Positions 37,001 to 46,951 of a DNA stretch of 64,000 bases are shown here, piece after piece. The notes beneath the pieces are model-generated. The model saw nothing but the letters and a program-made list of their open reading frames with translations, had not been told where the DNA came from and did no database searches. Each line of letters begins with the position of its first letter. Position 1 is the stretch's first letter. Source of the stretch: Asterias amurensis (taxonomy: Eukaryota > Echinodermata > Asteroidea > Forcipulatida > Asteriidae); the NCBI RefSeq assembly GCF_032118995.1, contig NC_092659.1:15556177-15620176 (forward strand), given 5' to 3'. The translations under genes and the position numbers were made by a program.

Positions 37001-38583
37001 TGACGATGACTAGAGCAAAAAATAGTGACAACAGTGAAAAACTACTCGTTTTGTCGGCCATGCCACTCTTGCAAAGAGTGGCGGACGACTCTTTTAGGCG
37101 TGAAATACGGTACTTCCAACTCGATTTAGAGTGAAATTCGTTCCAATTTCACCCAAATAGAGTGACAAAGACCGACTTCCACTCTCAAAAGAGTGGAACT
37201 GACACCAGTCTGAGAAGAGAGAGAAACTTTCATTCTTTTACATTTTAAGAGAGTAAGGATGAATGAAAGATGTGTAGAATTGGGGCAAATCTGAGAACTG
37301 TCCGAGATCTATGATGCTGCATCATGTTTATAAAGCAAAGTATGGAAGGCTAAGTAAGCCCGGAAAAGGTCCAACAAGTCACGCTAATTACTATAATGTT
37401 TAAAGGCAGTGGACACTATAAATTGGTAATTACTCAAAATAATTATCAGCATAAAACCTCGCTTGGTAACGAGTAATGGGGAGAGATTGATAATATAAAA
37501 CATTGTGATAAACGGCTCCCTCTGAAGTGACGCACTTTTCGAGAAAGAAGTAGTTTTCCACGAATTTGATTTCGAGACCTCAAGTTTAGATATTGGTTTA
37601 GATAAGGGTGTTTTTTCTGCAACTTGGATGACCGATTGAGCTCAAATTTTCACAGGTTTGTTATTTTATGCATATGTTGAGATACACAGGTGAGAAGACT
37701 GATCTTTGACAACAGTGTCCACTGTCTTTAATAGAAAGAAACTAGAATATGGACCCTTACCTGTTGTTGCATTTTCAACCAGAACCAAGTCTTGTGGTTT
37801 GGAACCTACAAAGGCAGCCACTGCGTGAACTCCATCAGCATACATATTGATGTTATGCGCGTCCTCATTTGGAAAGTTACCTGGATCGTATTGATTTCTG
37901 TACCACAGTTCAGGATTTCTCTCACGCTTCTCAATCAACCTAAAATGAAGAAAGATATGATCATCTGAAGGTGATTGCTACTCGCAGACAGAAAGTTAAA
38001 ACTCACCAATAACATTGCCAGCTTCACTGGCACTGCCCAGTCTCCAACACTCTTGTTGGAAAAATTGTACAAAACAATATGATCATGATCAGTATGCCTG
38101 AATAGAAAGGTAACAAAATAAAAAACGCGTATATAAGTATACTAAATTATCATAATTTTAAAGCAAATAATAAACAAATAACTATGAATGAACTATGAAC
38201 AAGAGAGCACGAGCAAGATGCTGTTAGTATTCCGAGGCTTGTAGAAAACAATCTTTATACAGACAAACAAACAAACAAAAGACAAACAAACAAACAAACA
38301 AACAAACAAACAATGACATTACAAAATTCAACGACAAAATACCATCAATAAAACGCCGGACTACTGAATACGACAAAAGTGCATAGATACGATAGAATAG
38401 ATACAATAAATTGAGGACACCATATTGCTGACAGTTGATGTCAGACAGTGCAGGGTCAACCAACCTCTGTTGTTTCTCAAGCACTGGGCGCGGCACCGCT
38501 CCAAAGGACCCATTATTACACTGAGCGATATTTTCATCAATACAGAAATGTTGCTTCTTCAAGTCTTGACCGAATGTTGCCAT
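33728..38583 (-). CDS. Class V PLP-dependent enzyme (isopenicillin N epimerase / cysteine desulfhydrase-like)
   Basis: Six coding exons on the minus strand (38583-38465, 37939-37761, 36843-36730, 35756-35496, 34920-34709, 34054-33728) join with consistent phases into 403 residues, a normal length for the family. Class V aminotransferase fold enzymes bind pyridoxal phosphate. Visible hallmarks: NNGSFGAVPRPV (23-34), ENATTG (95-100, phosphate-binding), SASAILMP region, VDGAHAPG (202-209, with Asp203 and His206) and NLHKW with Lys229 as the predicted Schiff-base lysine. This subgroup includes isopenicillin N epimerase, ergothioneine-pathway C-S lyases (EgtE-like) and plant L-cysteine desulfhydrase; substrate is not decidable from sequence alone. 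The start at 38583 is chosen because it opens the conserved region directly after an apparent 5' UTR exon (acceptor at 38653-38654). No targeting signal is obvious, so it is probably cytosolic. Confidence 0.9.
34084..34498. mobile_element. MITE family A copy, split by another MITE, in PLP-enzyme intron 5
   Basis: CTGGACACTATTGGTAATTG begins it. A separate element is inserted at 34127-34258 and the right end runs into another foldback at 34499. Nearly the whole intron is MITE sequence. Confidence 0.85.
34127..34258. mobile_element. Foldback MITE, family F
   Basis: Arms GGGTGCGTTCGTTTAGCT and AGCTAAACGAACGCACCC. A second, larger copy is at 60738-60991. Confidence 0.9.
34499..34675. mobile_element. 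Foldback element, diverged family D relative
   Basis: CCAATTTCACGAAACGCCAG mirrors GTGTTTGGTGAAATCGACGG; the inside holds GGATTAATCTTA twice, in opposite orientation. Confidence 0.65.
34709..34920 (-). CDS. PLP enzyme, exon 5 (catalytic lysine)
   Basis: Acceptor TTTTTCCCCAG, donor GGAATG|GTAAGC. Encodes GNLHKWLFTPRGCAF and GTRDCLPYYLAE. Confidence 0.9.
35496..35756 (-). CDS. PLP enzyme, exon 4
   Basis: Acceptor TTAGCTTTAG, donor TATTGTG|GTAGGT. Encodes EIVVLEIPIPI through the cofactor-binding VDGAHAPG and DFYC. Confidence 0.9.
35842..36505. mobile_element. Second copy of the 1477-1809 element, interrupted by a MITE
   Basis: CCTGACGATGAGTAGAGC through TAGCAAGACAGTTCTCTT (35842-36070), then a MITE with A/C-type ends (36071-36444), then ACAAACTCTACC...CGGCAAACC (36445-36505). 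Lies in PLP-enzyme intron 3. Confidence 0.85.
36730..36843 (-). CDS. PLP enzyme, exon 3
   Basis: Acceptor CTTTTGTAG, donor CAATTAG|GTAAAA. Encodes GTNAVLKSLSFQRGDKIL... VSQQL. Confidence 0.9.
37401..37730. mobile_element. MITE family A, reverse orientation, PLP-enzyme intron 2
   Basis: TAAAGGCAGTGGACACTATA to CAGTGTCCACTGTCTTTA. Confidence 0.92.
37761..37939 (-). CDS. PLP enzyme, exon 2
   Basis: Acceptor CTTCATTTTAG, donor ACAACAG|GTAAGG. Encodes LIEKRERNPELWYRNQY through ENATT. Confidence 0.9.
38260..38315. repeat. (CAAA)n microsatellite
   Basis: ACAAACAAACAAAC repeats in PLP-enzyme intron 1. Confidence 0.9.
38465..38583 (-). CDS. PLP enzyme, coding exon 1
   Basis: Encodes MATFGQDLKK... 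VLEKQQR. Donor CAGAG|GTTGGT, phase 2. The same exon extends 5' as UTR to 38652, after the acceptor CTTCTTTTCAG. An upstream in-frame ATG at 38616 would add 11 residues. Confidence 0.88.
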
Positions 38584-39580
38584 TGTTGACTGTTTCTGGG
38601 ATGTGGGTGCCAGCAATGTTCAGCAAAGAGGTCATTGAATTTATTCTGCAATCTGAAAAGAAGTCATAATTAAAACTATGTTGTGTAAACACTGACCATT
38701 TCAATGTTTAACCCAAAATGTGGCCTAACTATTTGTTTTAAGACATGTTGAAAACCCATGTTACGTACATGAAGTGTGGGATCATTAAGGCCTGATTAGA
38801 ACAACCATGGAGGTAGAAAACAACATACAGCAATCCGCAGTGCTTATAAGCAAGACGAAGCCATGCATTAACAGCTGGGCCAATTTCATAGAGCTGAGTA
38901 CAATAAGTAGGTATAAGCATAATAACAATATGATGCTTACCAGAATTATGGTTACCAGCCAAAATACTATGAGCGGCAACAGTAGGCACGGTGTAGGCAC
39001 GGCAGAGGTTTTCCGTTTAATTTAAAGACGTGTTGCACTTTGTGCCGGTCGGTACGGTCATAGTCTGTGCGGCAGCCGCTCATGCCTGCTGTACTACGTA
39101 CTACAACACGGGCCGCTGTCATGCATGGCGAGGCACAGACTTTAATTGGGGGTCAAGGTCACCCATAGGTTGGTCCACTTTGAAAGCCCCCCACTCATAC
39201 ATCAGAGCGTTACATGCACACATCAGATCCTTCCATTACTGACGACACTTATTCCATTCAGTTCAACCATGGTTCAACTAACACATTTCCACAAGTTACA
39301 GAAGTACATTGAAATGAAATGCATAATTATAAACGATTAAACTAGCGGGAATACGCGTGGAGGCAAGGGCCCCCAATATAAAGCCATCAGGTAGCTTGTA
39401 ATAACAATAATAATGACTTTACAAGGTACATAGTTAAAAGGGAGTGCCCATACAAAAACAACAGACAGATAAAGCACAATTAACAAAGTCCTGGGACAAC
39501 AAAATCATTCCATTGGTTTGGTCATTAGATTAGTGATTATTTGTTGCGACAGATTTGAGACTGTAGCCTAAGATACTCAC

Positions 39581-39665
39581 CAAGAAGAGCGTGAAACCCA
39601 CTGTATGTGTGCCGGCTCAACTTGACTCGGGCCGGACCTCAGCTTGCTACTGGAAGTCGTATATA
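39581..39665 (-). promoter_or_regulatory. TATA-like box and noncoding first exon of the PLP-enzyme gene
   Basis: On the minus strand CTATATATAC (about 39665-39656) is followed about 30 bp later by sequence that ends in an excellent donor, TTCTTG|GTGAGT, at 39581/39580. Together with the acceptor at 38653-38654 this gives a 5' UTR intron of about 0.93 kb. Inferred only from motifs. Confidence 0.55.
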
Positions 39666-39754
39666 TAGTGTGTGACGCAGTTTGGTTAACAAAGGCCGCT
39701 GACTGACGAGAGGTCACCATATAGTGCAGCCGTTCCGGATGGCTGCACGCACGA

Positions 39755-41150
39755 ATTTGCTAAAGGTGACTTTTGCAATGGAGTGACTTTGCAAGGGGGT
39801 GGCTTTGCAAGTGCTGACGTTGCAAGGGGTGTGACTCTAAAGAGTTGAATTTGCTGTTTCTGTGGGTGACTTTGCAGTTGCTAGGGGTTAATTTTTCACG
39901 GGTGTGAGTTTGCAAGGGGGTAAGGACTTTGCAAGGGCAGACATAGCAAGGGTTGACTCTGAAGGGAGTGAATTTGCAGTTGCTAGGGGTGACTTCGCAA
40001 GGGGTGATTTGCAAGGGAGTGACTTTGCAGTTGCTAGGGGTTAATTTTTCACGGGTGTGATTTTGCAAGGGGGTACTGACTTTGCAAGGGCTGACGTTGC
40101 AAGGGTTGACTCTGAAGGGAGTGAATTTGCAGTTGCTAGGGGTGACTTCGCAAGGGGTGATTACAGGGGGGGGGGGACTTTGCAGTTGCTAGGGGTTAAT
40201 TTTTCACGGGTGTGAGTTTGCAAGGGGGTACTGACTTTTCAAGGGCTGACGTTGCAAGGGTTGACTCTGAAGGGAGTGAATTTGCAGTTGCTAGGGGTGA
40301 CTTCGCAAGGGGTGATTTGCAGGGGGTGACTTTGCAGTTGCTAGGGGTTAATTTTTCACGGGTGTGATTTTGCAAGGGGGTACTGACTTTGCAAGGGCTG
40401 ACGTTGCAAGGGTTGACTCTGAAGGGAGTGAATTTGCAGTTGCTAGGGGTGACTTCGCAAGGGGTGATTTGCAGGGGGTGACTTTGCAGTTACTAGGGGT
40501 TAATTTTTCACGGGTGTGATTTTGCAAGGGGGTACTGACTTTGCAAGGGCTGACGTTGCAAGGGTTGATTCTGAAGGGAGTGAATTTGCAGTTGCTATAG
40601 GGGTGACTTTGCAAGGGAGTGGCTTTGCAAGGGGTACCTTTGCAAGGGAGTGACTTTGCTGGGGGTGACTTTGCTAGGGAGTGACTTTGCTGGGGGTTCT
40701 TATAACAGTTATAAGGGTTGACTCTGAAGGGAGTGAATTTGCAGTTGCTAGGGGTGACTTCGCAAGGGGTGATTTGCAGGGGGTGACTTTGCAGTTGCTA
40801 GGGGTTAATTTTTCAGAGGTGTGATTTTGCAAGGGGGTACTGACTTTGCAAGGGCTGACGTTGCAAGGGTTGACTCTGAAGGGAGTGAGTTTGCAGTTGC
40901 TAGGGGTGACTTCGCAAGGGGTGATTTGCAGGGGGTGACTTTGCAGTTGCTAGGGGTTAATTTTTCACGGGTGTGAGTTTGCAAGGGGGTACTGACTTTG
41001 CAAGGGCTGTCGTTGCAAGGGTTGATTCGGAAGGGAGTGAATTTGCAGTTGCTATAGGGGTGACTTTGCAAGGGAGTGGCTTTGCAAGGGGTACCTTTGC
41101 AAGGGAGTGACTTTGCTGGGGGTGACTTTGCTAGGGAGTGACTTTGCTGG
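39755..41150. repeat. 152-bp minisatellite with higher-order structure
   Basis: The landmark TTAATTTTTCACGGGTGTGA recurs at 39888, 40041, 40196, 40348, 40500, (about 40653 replaced), 40805 and 40957, spacing 152-155 bp. Subunits are GGGGTGACTTTGCA-like. A variant block (40580-40700) recurs at 41047-41165, giving a higher-order period of about 467 bp. Confidence 0.93.
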
Positions 41151-41151
41151 G

Positions 41152-41345
41152 GGTTCTTATAACAGTTCTAATAACAGTTCTCAAGACAGTTCTAATAACA
41201 GTTCTGATGACGCTTCTAATAACAGTTCTGAAGAAAGTTTTGATAACAGTTCTGATGACAGTTCTGATAACAGTTCTGAAAACAGTTCAAATAACAGTTG
41301 TGACAACAGTTTTTGTAACAGTGCTGATAACGAATCTGGTAGCAA
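41152..41345. repeat. AACAGTTCTGAT satellite, 3' flank of NHLRC3
   Basis: Variants of AACAGTTCTGAT in tandem. The join to the minisatellite, GGGGTTCTTATAACAGTT, also occurs inside the minisatellite near 40695. Confidence 0.92.
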
Positions 41346-41600
41346 GTCCAGCTTAAAGTGACGGTTACTGTTCTGAGCTACAGTGGGTATAAATGTTTTT
41401 TAAGCTCGTTCACAAGGGAAATTCACACAATGTATTTCTTTGAATTTGGAAAATTTTCTTTTTTCAATGGTTCACTAAAACTATTTGGTTTTTGTTTAGA
41501 CCTGCAAACAACATGTCATTGGGCAATAATGCATACTATCTAATTTGTAAATTTGAACCTTTCAGCCCTGATATTATAAAAGCAGATATTTTTCAGAGTA

Positions 41601-41606
41601 TTTATT
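41601..41606 (-). terminator. Polyadenylation signal of NHLRC3
   Basis: AATAAA on the minus strand, 30 bp after the stop codon, implying a very short 3' UTR ahead of the satellite block. Confidence 0.6.
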
Positions 41607-41635
41607 GCAGTATTAACAAACATAAGATATGTATG

Positions 41636-41867
41636 TTATGTAACCCGCATATATTTCTGACAGGTCTTAGATCCAAGCTCCCCAACATAAAACGCCCCCT
41701 CTGATTGGCTGACAGCCACAAGGTGTGGATGAGAGCCTGATGCTAATTGGATGCTATCCATTATCGTGCAGTTGCCAATGGTGCCTGGTTTCAGTGGTGA
41801 TGCAACAAAGAGAATCCGATCAGACTGGAGTTGGGTCACGATGAAGTGAGTTTGATCAGCGCTGAGT
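41636..41867 (-). CDS. NHLRC3: NHLRC3 terminal exon 5
   Basis: Acceptor GTATTTTCAG, 76 codons then TAA. Encodes RLSADQTHFIVTQL to KTCQKYMRVT. Confidence 0.92.
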
Positions 41868-44800
41868 CTGAAAATACATGGTTATTAGAAACAGTTATGA
41901 TAACAGTTCTAATAACAGTTCTGATAACAGTTCTGATAACAGTTCTGATAACAGTTCTGAAACACTTACGATGACAGTTCTGATAACAGTTCTGATGACT
42001 GTTCTGAAACAGTTCTGATGACAGTTCTGAAACAGTTATGATAACAGTTATGATAACGGTTCTGATGACAGTTCTGATAACTGTTCTGATAACAGTTCTG
42101 AAACAGTTCTGATAACAGTTCTGAAACAGTTATGATAACAGTTATGATAACGGTTCTGATGACAGTTCTGATAACCGTTCTGATAACAGTTCTGATGACA
42201 GTTCTGATAACAGTTCTAAAACAGTAAACGATAACAGTTATGATAACAGTTCTGATGACAGTTCTGATAACAGTTCTGAAACAGTTATGATAACAGTTAT
42301 GATAACGGTTCTGATGACAGTTCTGATAACCGTTCTGATAACAGTTATGGTAACAGTTCTGATGACAGTTCTGATAACAGTTCTGAAACAATTATGATAA
42401 CAGTTATGATAAACGTTCTGATGACAGTTCTGAAAACTGTTATGATAACAGTTATGATGACAGTTCTGAGAACTGTTCTTATAACAGTTCTGTTAAAATT
42501 TTAATACAGTTCTGTGAACAGTTCTTAAACAGTTCTGATAGAAGACAATTAGAGTGGTCATTCAAAACAGTTCTGATTGCAGTTATGACAACAGTTCTGG
42601 TAACAGTACTGAGAACTGTTCTTATACACCTGACAACAAATCTAATAACAGTTCTGATGACAGTTCTAAAACAGTGCTGATAAACTGAAAACAGTTCTTA
42701 TAACAGTTCTTATAACCGTTTTGAAGACAATCTAATACAGTTCTGTTAACAGTTCTAAAGCAGTTCTGTTAACAGTTCTAAATAATTCTGATAACAACAG
42801 TTCCACTATCAGTTCTGATAACAGTTCTAACAACAGTTCTGATAACAGTTCTGAGAGTTCAAACAACAGTTTTGATAGCAGTTCTGACAGTTCTAATAAC
42901 AGTTTTGATAACAGTTCTGACAGTTCTAACAACAGTTCTGATAAAAGTTCTGACAGTTCTAAAAACAGTTCTGATAAAAGTTCTGATACAGTTCTGAAAC
43001 AGCTCTGATAATTGTTCTTAACTTCTTAGAACAGTTCTGACAACAAGTCTAATAACAGTTCTAATAAAAGTTCCGACAAGAGTTCTGATAAGAGTTCTGA
43101 CAAGAGTTCTTATAGTTCTGATAACAGTTCAAATAACAGTTCTAATAAGAGTTCTTATAATAGTTCTGGTAACAGTTCTAAAACAGTTCTGTTATCAGTT
43201 CTAGATCACACATAGCTCGAGCGGATAGTGCAATAGGGCAACGGGAAAACAAACCAAACAAAAAACAAAATGAAAATGTAAAACTACAACGTCTGGGTTA
43301 AGGCTACCATTACATTGAAACATAATAATATGCCTACCTAACAGAGTAGGGCTCCCCATCGGTGAAGCATGATGACCACTCCCCCAAGTATCTTCCATTG
43401 CCTGTGTCGAATGCCTGTAGTCTGCCATTCATTCGGTCTGCAACCCAGACTCGTCCGACACCATCCAATTCAACACTGTGCGGAATATAAAACTGTCCTG
43501 GCTTGGATCCATTGACACCTCCTACCAGCCATTGCACTTTAAAATCTGAAGCAAACACAAACATTCAAGAGTGCCATTCAAAACACTGAGGTCCTGCAAA
43601 CATTCTGACAGTTTTGAAATTTTGAAAAAAACCCACAAAAAACAAGAAGTGTTGACAACAAAAATGCCTTATATGCTGAGATTGGAGCTGCTACACCAAG
43701 TCCTTTTTGAATGATTGTTTTGGCCATAATGAGCTTAATTTTATATCTGAGGGGGTGCAGAAACCATTGGCTTCTGAGGGATCCCATGATTAATCCACTA
43801 ACCAAGTTTGGAGTTTATGCACCAATTGACCAAGTCCTTTTTAAGTTTTTGGTCGGACAACATTTCTTTTGTTTTAGCCATAAAGAGGTTTAATATTTTA
43901 CTGAGTGGTCCAAAAATAATCTGGCTTCTGGGGGATCCAATGATTAATATACAAACCAAGTCTGGAGTTGATATGCCAAGTCCTTTTTTCAAGTTATTGC
44001 TCGGACAACATTTCTTTTGTTTTAGCCATAATGAGGTTAATTCTTATCTGAGTGGGTCCAAAAACAATAGGCTTCTGGGGGATCCCATGAACAATCCACA
44101 AACAAGAAATCTAAGTCCTCACAATTTCTTAACGTGAGTTGCATTATTTCACGAAAATGACGATATTGTGAGGAGTATATGACGACCAAAGCCCATCGCA
44201 GAAAAATAGATGCTGCCATGGAATGTGATTTGGTTGAAATTATTGGCTTCTTGCAGGTAAAATTTGAGTTGTGAAGCTTAGAAAAATTTTCGCCCCCGAA
44301 ATGGACCCTGATATCCAGGACGTCAGGTCGCTAGGGGTAATGACCACTCACCCTTTTGAAGTTTTAAAAGTCGGTTGTTCATTCCTCCATCTCCATCGAC
44401 TATGTACATCTCACCTTGTTCGCTGATGGCTACATCTGCAACCTGATCAAATTGAAGTGGGGATGTTCCATTGCCTTTCTTTCCAGGCGTACCAAGCACA
44501 AACTCCATGGTTTTACCATCAGGTGAAAACCTCTTTATTGTATATCCCAACTGTCCTGCACAGCAAACAACATGATTTCGGGATTATGACATGACATACA
44601 GTGGACACTATTGGTATTTACTGAAAATAATTATTAGCATAAAAAACATACTTGGCAACGAGTATGGGGGGTGGGGAGCTGTTGATATTATAAAACATTG
44701 TGAGAACGGCTCCCTCTGAAGTAATTTAGCTTTTTAGAAAGAAGTAATTTTCCACGAATTTGATATCGAGACCTCAGAATTAATTTTTGAGGTCTCAAAA

Positions 44801-46366
44801 TCAAGCATCTGAAAGCACACAACTTCATGTGACAACTGACAAGGGTTTTTTCTTTCATTATTATCTCGCAACTTCAACGATGCATAATGAAAGATCCTAT
44901 GCATAGGCCTATAGCGCCTACTTTTTAGACCTCAACAAATTACTTTTTTGCAAGCAAAGCATTATGGTTGTCAACTTAAATATTCAATTTTGTCCCTGCT
45001 CACCGTCTCCAACATCAGTAAGCCAAAGTCGACTCTTCCCTGAGGTTGCATTGTGATGCATCCTCATTCCGTGAACCATATTGATCACCACTGGATCATA
45101 AATGAAGGATCTCAGAAAAGCACCAGACGTATTGAAGACCAGGACTGGAGGATTCCGATACCCACGCTGTAATTGGAGAAACAGTGACCGAAAAAGTGAC
45201 ACATTAGATGTTAAAACTGCAATGGGGATCTACATGTATAACAAAAAATATTTAGTTTGGTTTTACCCTTCCACTGATTTGTGTTAGCACTGTGTATACT
45301 CAGAGGAAAAGTTTCCGTATGGCGCCACCACTTTTTCATTCGAAATAAAATAATATAGTATCTAATTTACCTGATTGATATATCCCTTTTTGTAAAAACG
45401 AGTGAAAATGTGGTGGCGCCATACGGAAACTTATCCTACTCAGAAACCACAAACATAATACAAGTACTCGGGTAGACCCAGTGACTGGGGCGCTAGATTC
45501 CTTTTTTTTCTGAATTTTAACAATATCGATCATCTGATGGCTGGTCCAGCGGAATGTAAACAAAAAACATCATTTTATAGCCGAAAAATTGCAATTTCAT
45601 GCCAGTGTTGCATTTTAAATATATGGGGAGGCCATAAGGGAGTTTTTTTTTAGGTAATTCGTTTGGTATTTTCATCATTTCGGTGCATTTTTCGTGTGAC
45701 TGTTACAGAAAATGTTAACGTGATGAGTTTGAAAGAGGTGTAGATGACCGAATATTTTAAAGTTTCGCAAAAGGAATCTAAGACCCTTTGAATAATTGAA
45801 ACATTGTGTATACTTAAAGGCAGAGGACACTATTGGTAATTGTCAAAGATCAGTCTTCTCACTTGGTGTATATCTCAATAATGCATAAAACAACAAACCT
45901 GTGAAAATTTGAGCTATAATAATGGTCGTCGAAGTTGCGAGATAAAAAAGTAGTAAATGCCACAACAAGGTCAACATTCAAGAAAGAGCTCGATGCCTAT
46001 TGGAAGGAATCAATGATAGGATATGGGGTCACAAACGCATAAGCCTAAACAATTTCTCCCATCAATCGTAAGTAAGTAAGTAAGTAAGTAAGTAAGACCA
46101 GACCCCCATAATTATTATATCCCATAATCCCCATATCATATTAAAAATGTCACATCCGTCCGAGTCCAAAGTAAAGTTCAACTCACTTGCGAAACATATA
46201 TTTCCCCGTTTTTGTCATCGACAGCCGCGCTGTAAACCGGACCAGTAAACACAGATGAAAGGCCTGGCCACGACGGATCCAATTTATACATCGGTCCAGC
46301 TCCTGTGCAGAAGCAAAAACATGATAATAATGCCAAGAAAATCCACCTCGTTGCTGCTGCGTCCAT
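41636..46366 (-). CDS. NHLRC3: NHL repeat-containing protein 3 orthologue
   Basis: Five exons (46366-46187, 45166-45004, 44555-44352, 43545-43338, 41867-41636) join in frame to 328 residues (human NHLRC3 is about 347). The start follows the family: a signal peptide (MDAAATRWIFLALLSCFCFC) then YKLDPSWPGLSSVFTGPVYS. Family hallmarks include VHGMRMH, LWLTDVGDG, VLGTPGKKGNGTSPLQFDQ, YIVDGDGGMNNRLLKL, FYIPHSVELDGVGRVWVADR and LASGSHPHLVAV, forming an NHL beta-propeller. The protein should be secreted or lysosomal/granule luminal; its molecular role is poorly known. AATAAA at 41606-41601 lies 30 bp after the stop. Its last intron is almost entirely a 12-bp satellite, and the last exon is an island between satellite blocks. 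The start codon is 516 bp from the divergent methyltransferase gene. Confidence 0.93.
41885..43204. repeat. AACAGTTCTGAT satellite filling NHLRC3 intron 4
   Basis: About 1.3 kb of 12-bp units (AACAGTTCTGAT, with ATGAT, GAAAC and GATGAC variants), becoming more degenerate toward 43200 where 9-bp GTTCTGACA-type units and AAGAGTTCTGAT appear. Frames through it (FQNCYQNC..., SSDNSSDN...) are repeat translations. Confidence 0.95.
43338..43545 (-). CDS. NHLRC3: NHLRC3 exon 4
   Basis: Acceptor TTTGCTTCAG, donor TCTGTTAG|GTAGGC. Encodes DFKVQWLVGG to EWSSCFTDGEPYSV. Confidence 0.93.
43690..44120. repeat. Three-unit tandem repeat of about 140 bp in NHLRC3 intron 3
   Basis: CCAAGTCCTTTTT recurs near 43697, 43829 and 43976, each followed by GTTTTAGCCATAA-like sequence and CTTCTGGGGGATCC. 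Confidence 0.85.
44352..44555 (-). CDS. NHLRC3: NHLRC3 exon 3
   Basis: Acceptor TTGCTGTGCAG, donor CAAAAGG|GTGAGT. Encodes GQLGYTIKRFSPDG to NNRLLKLQK. Confidence 0.93.
44597..44886. mobile_element. MITE family A fragment, NHLRC3 intron 2
   Basis: Starts CAGTGGACACTATTGG in reverse orientation; the distal end is missing after CTCGCAACTTCAACGA. Confidence 0.85.
45004..45166 (-). CDS. NHLRC3: NHLRC3 exon 2
   Basis: Acceptor CCAATTACAG, donor GGAGACG|GTGAGC. Encodes RGYRNPPVLVFNTSG to LTDVGD; potential N-glycosylation at HHNATSG. Confidence 0.92.
45303..45437. mobile_element. Foldback MITE, family G, NHLRC3 intron 1
   Basis: Arms AAGTTTCCGTATGGCGCCAC and GTGGCGCCATACGGAAACTT. Confidence 0.9.
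45817..45952. mobile_element. MITE family A fragment, NHLRC3 intron 1
   Basis: TAAAGGCAGAGGACACTATT to GTCGTCGAAGTTGCGAGATA; cut off where a LINE 3' end begins. Confidence 0.8.
45953..46096 (+). mobile_element. 3' end of a CR1/L2-like LINE with (TAAG)n tail
   Basis: A short frame reads VVNATTRSTFKKELDAYWKE..., resembling the STFKxxLDxYW tail of CR1/L2-type reverse transcriptases, then a stop, about 30 bp, and a (TAAG)n tail at 46068-46096. Confidence 0.65.
46187..46366 (-). CDS. NHLRC3: NHLRC3 exon 1 (signal peptide)
   Basis: Sixty codons, donor TCGCAA|GTGAGT, phase 0. Begins at the ATG before AAATRWIF; ends GEIYVSQ. Confidence 0.92.
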
Positions 46367-46882
46367 TGTCAGATTGTTTTGACATGTTTTGTTAAAGTCA
46401 CATGACTGATCACCTGATACTTGGCTAAAACATAATATAGTGTTGTTACGCACTCATCTATTGTTTGTTTTTTGTAGGTACGGTTGTTTCTTTTGTTTTA
46501 ATTCCTCCGCCGTTATGGGGGATCATCTATTTTTTTTTAATTGATTAACTTCTATTTCTTTCTGTCAGTTGTTCTCTGTGGAAATATTTTTAATACAAAA
46601 AATAATAATATGGAAAAGGATGTGATATAGTAAACATATTGCCCACCCTTAAATAAAAAAATAGATACGAGGAACATGGTAAGTTATTTATGGCCATTTA
46701 ATTAGTATAGTATCTGGACTTCCTACCCATGAAAGTCATACAATAACACAATAGCATGGCAACTTAGCAAAGTCTATTCACAAATCAAAAATCAAATGGT
46801 ACACCGTCGCTTGGTTAGTTTGTCATGTTTTGTTGAGTAAAAAAGTGTTTAAATCAAGGGATAGCCTGTGATTAATAGAACA
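46367..46882. promoter_or_regulatory. Divergent intergenic promoter region, NHLRC3 / homocysteine S-methyltransferase
   Basis: Only 516 bp separate the two start codons on opposite strands, so both genes probably share this region for initiation. No clear TATA box or CpG-rich core is visible; it is AT-rich. Confidence 0.6.
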
Positions 46883-46951
46883 ATGAGCGTCAAAGTATTA
46901 GACGGTGGACTTGGTACAGAGCTGGAGAAGATTTCACATGCTAAACTTATA
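46883..46951 (+). CDS. Homocysteine S-methyltransferase exon 1
   Basis: ATG to CTTATA|GTAAGC, 23 codons: MSVKVLDGGLGTELEKISH.... Confidence 0.92.

Noticed and set aside
38000..38095. Possible extra exon of the PLP enzyme around CAACACTCTTGTTGG
   Set aside because: Exons 1 and 2 join perfectly in phase and protein without it.
41966..42391. 141-codon minus frame rich in QNCYQNC
   Set aside because: Translation of the 12-bp satellite; the unit length keeps the frame open without selection.
39755..43204. CRISPR-like array
   Set aside because: Repeats are contiguous without unique spacers, in animal DNA; these are satellites.
43558..44120. Minus frames (SLRSQWFLHPL..., GSPRSQIIFGPL...) as a repeated peptide gene
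   Set aside because: They lie in an NHLRC3 intron and arise from a 140-bp tandem repeat; each is broken by stops.
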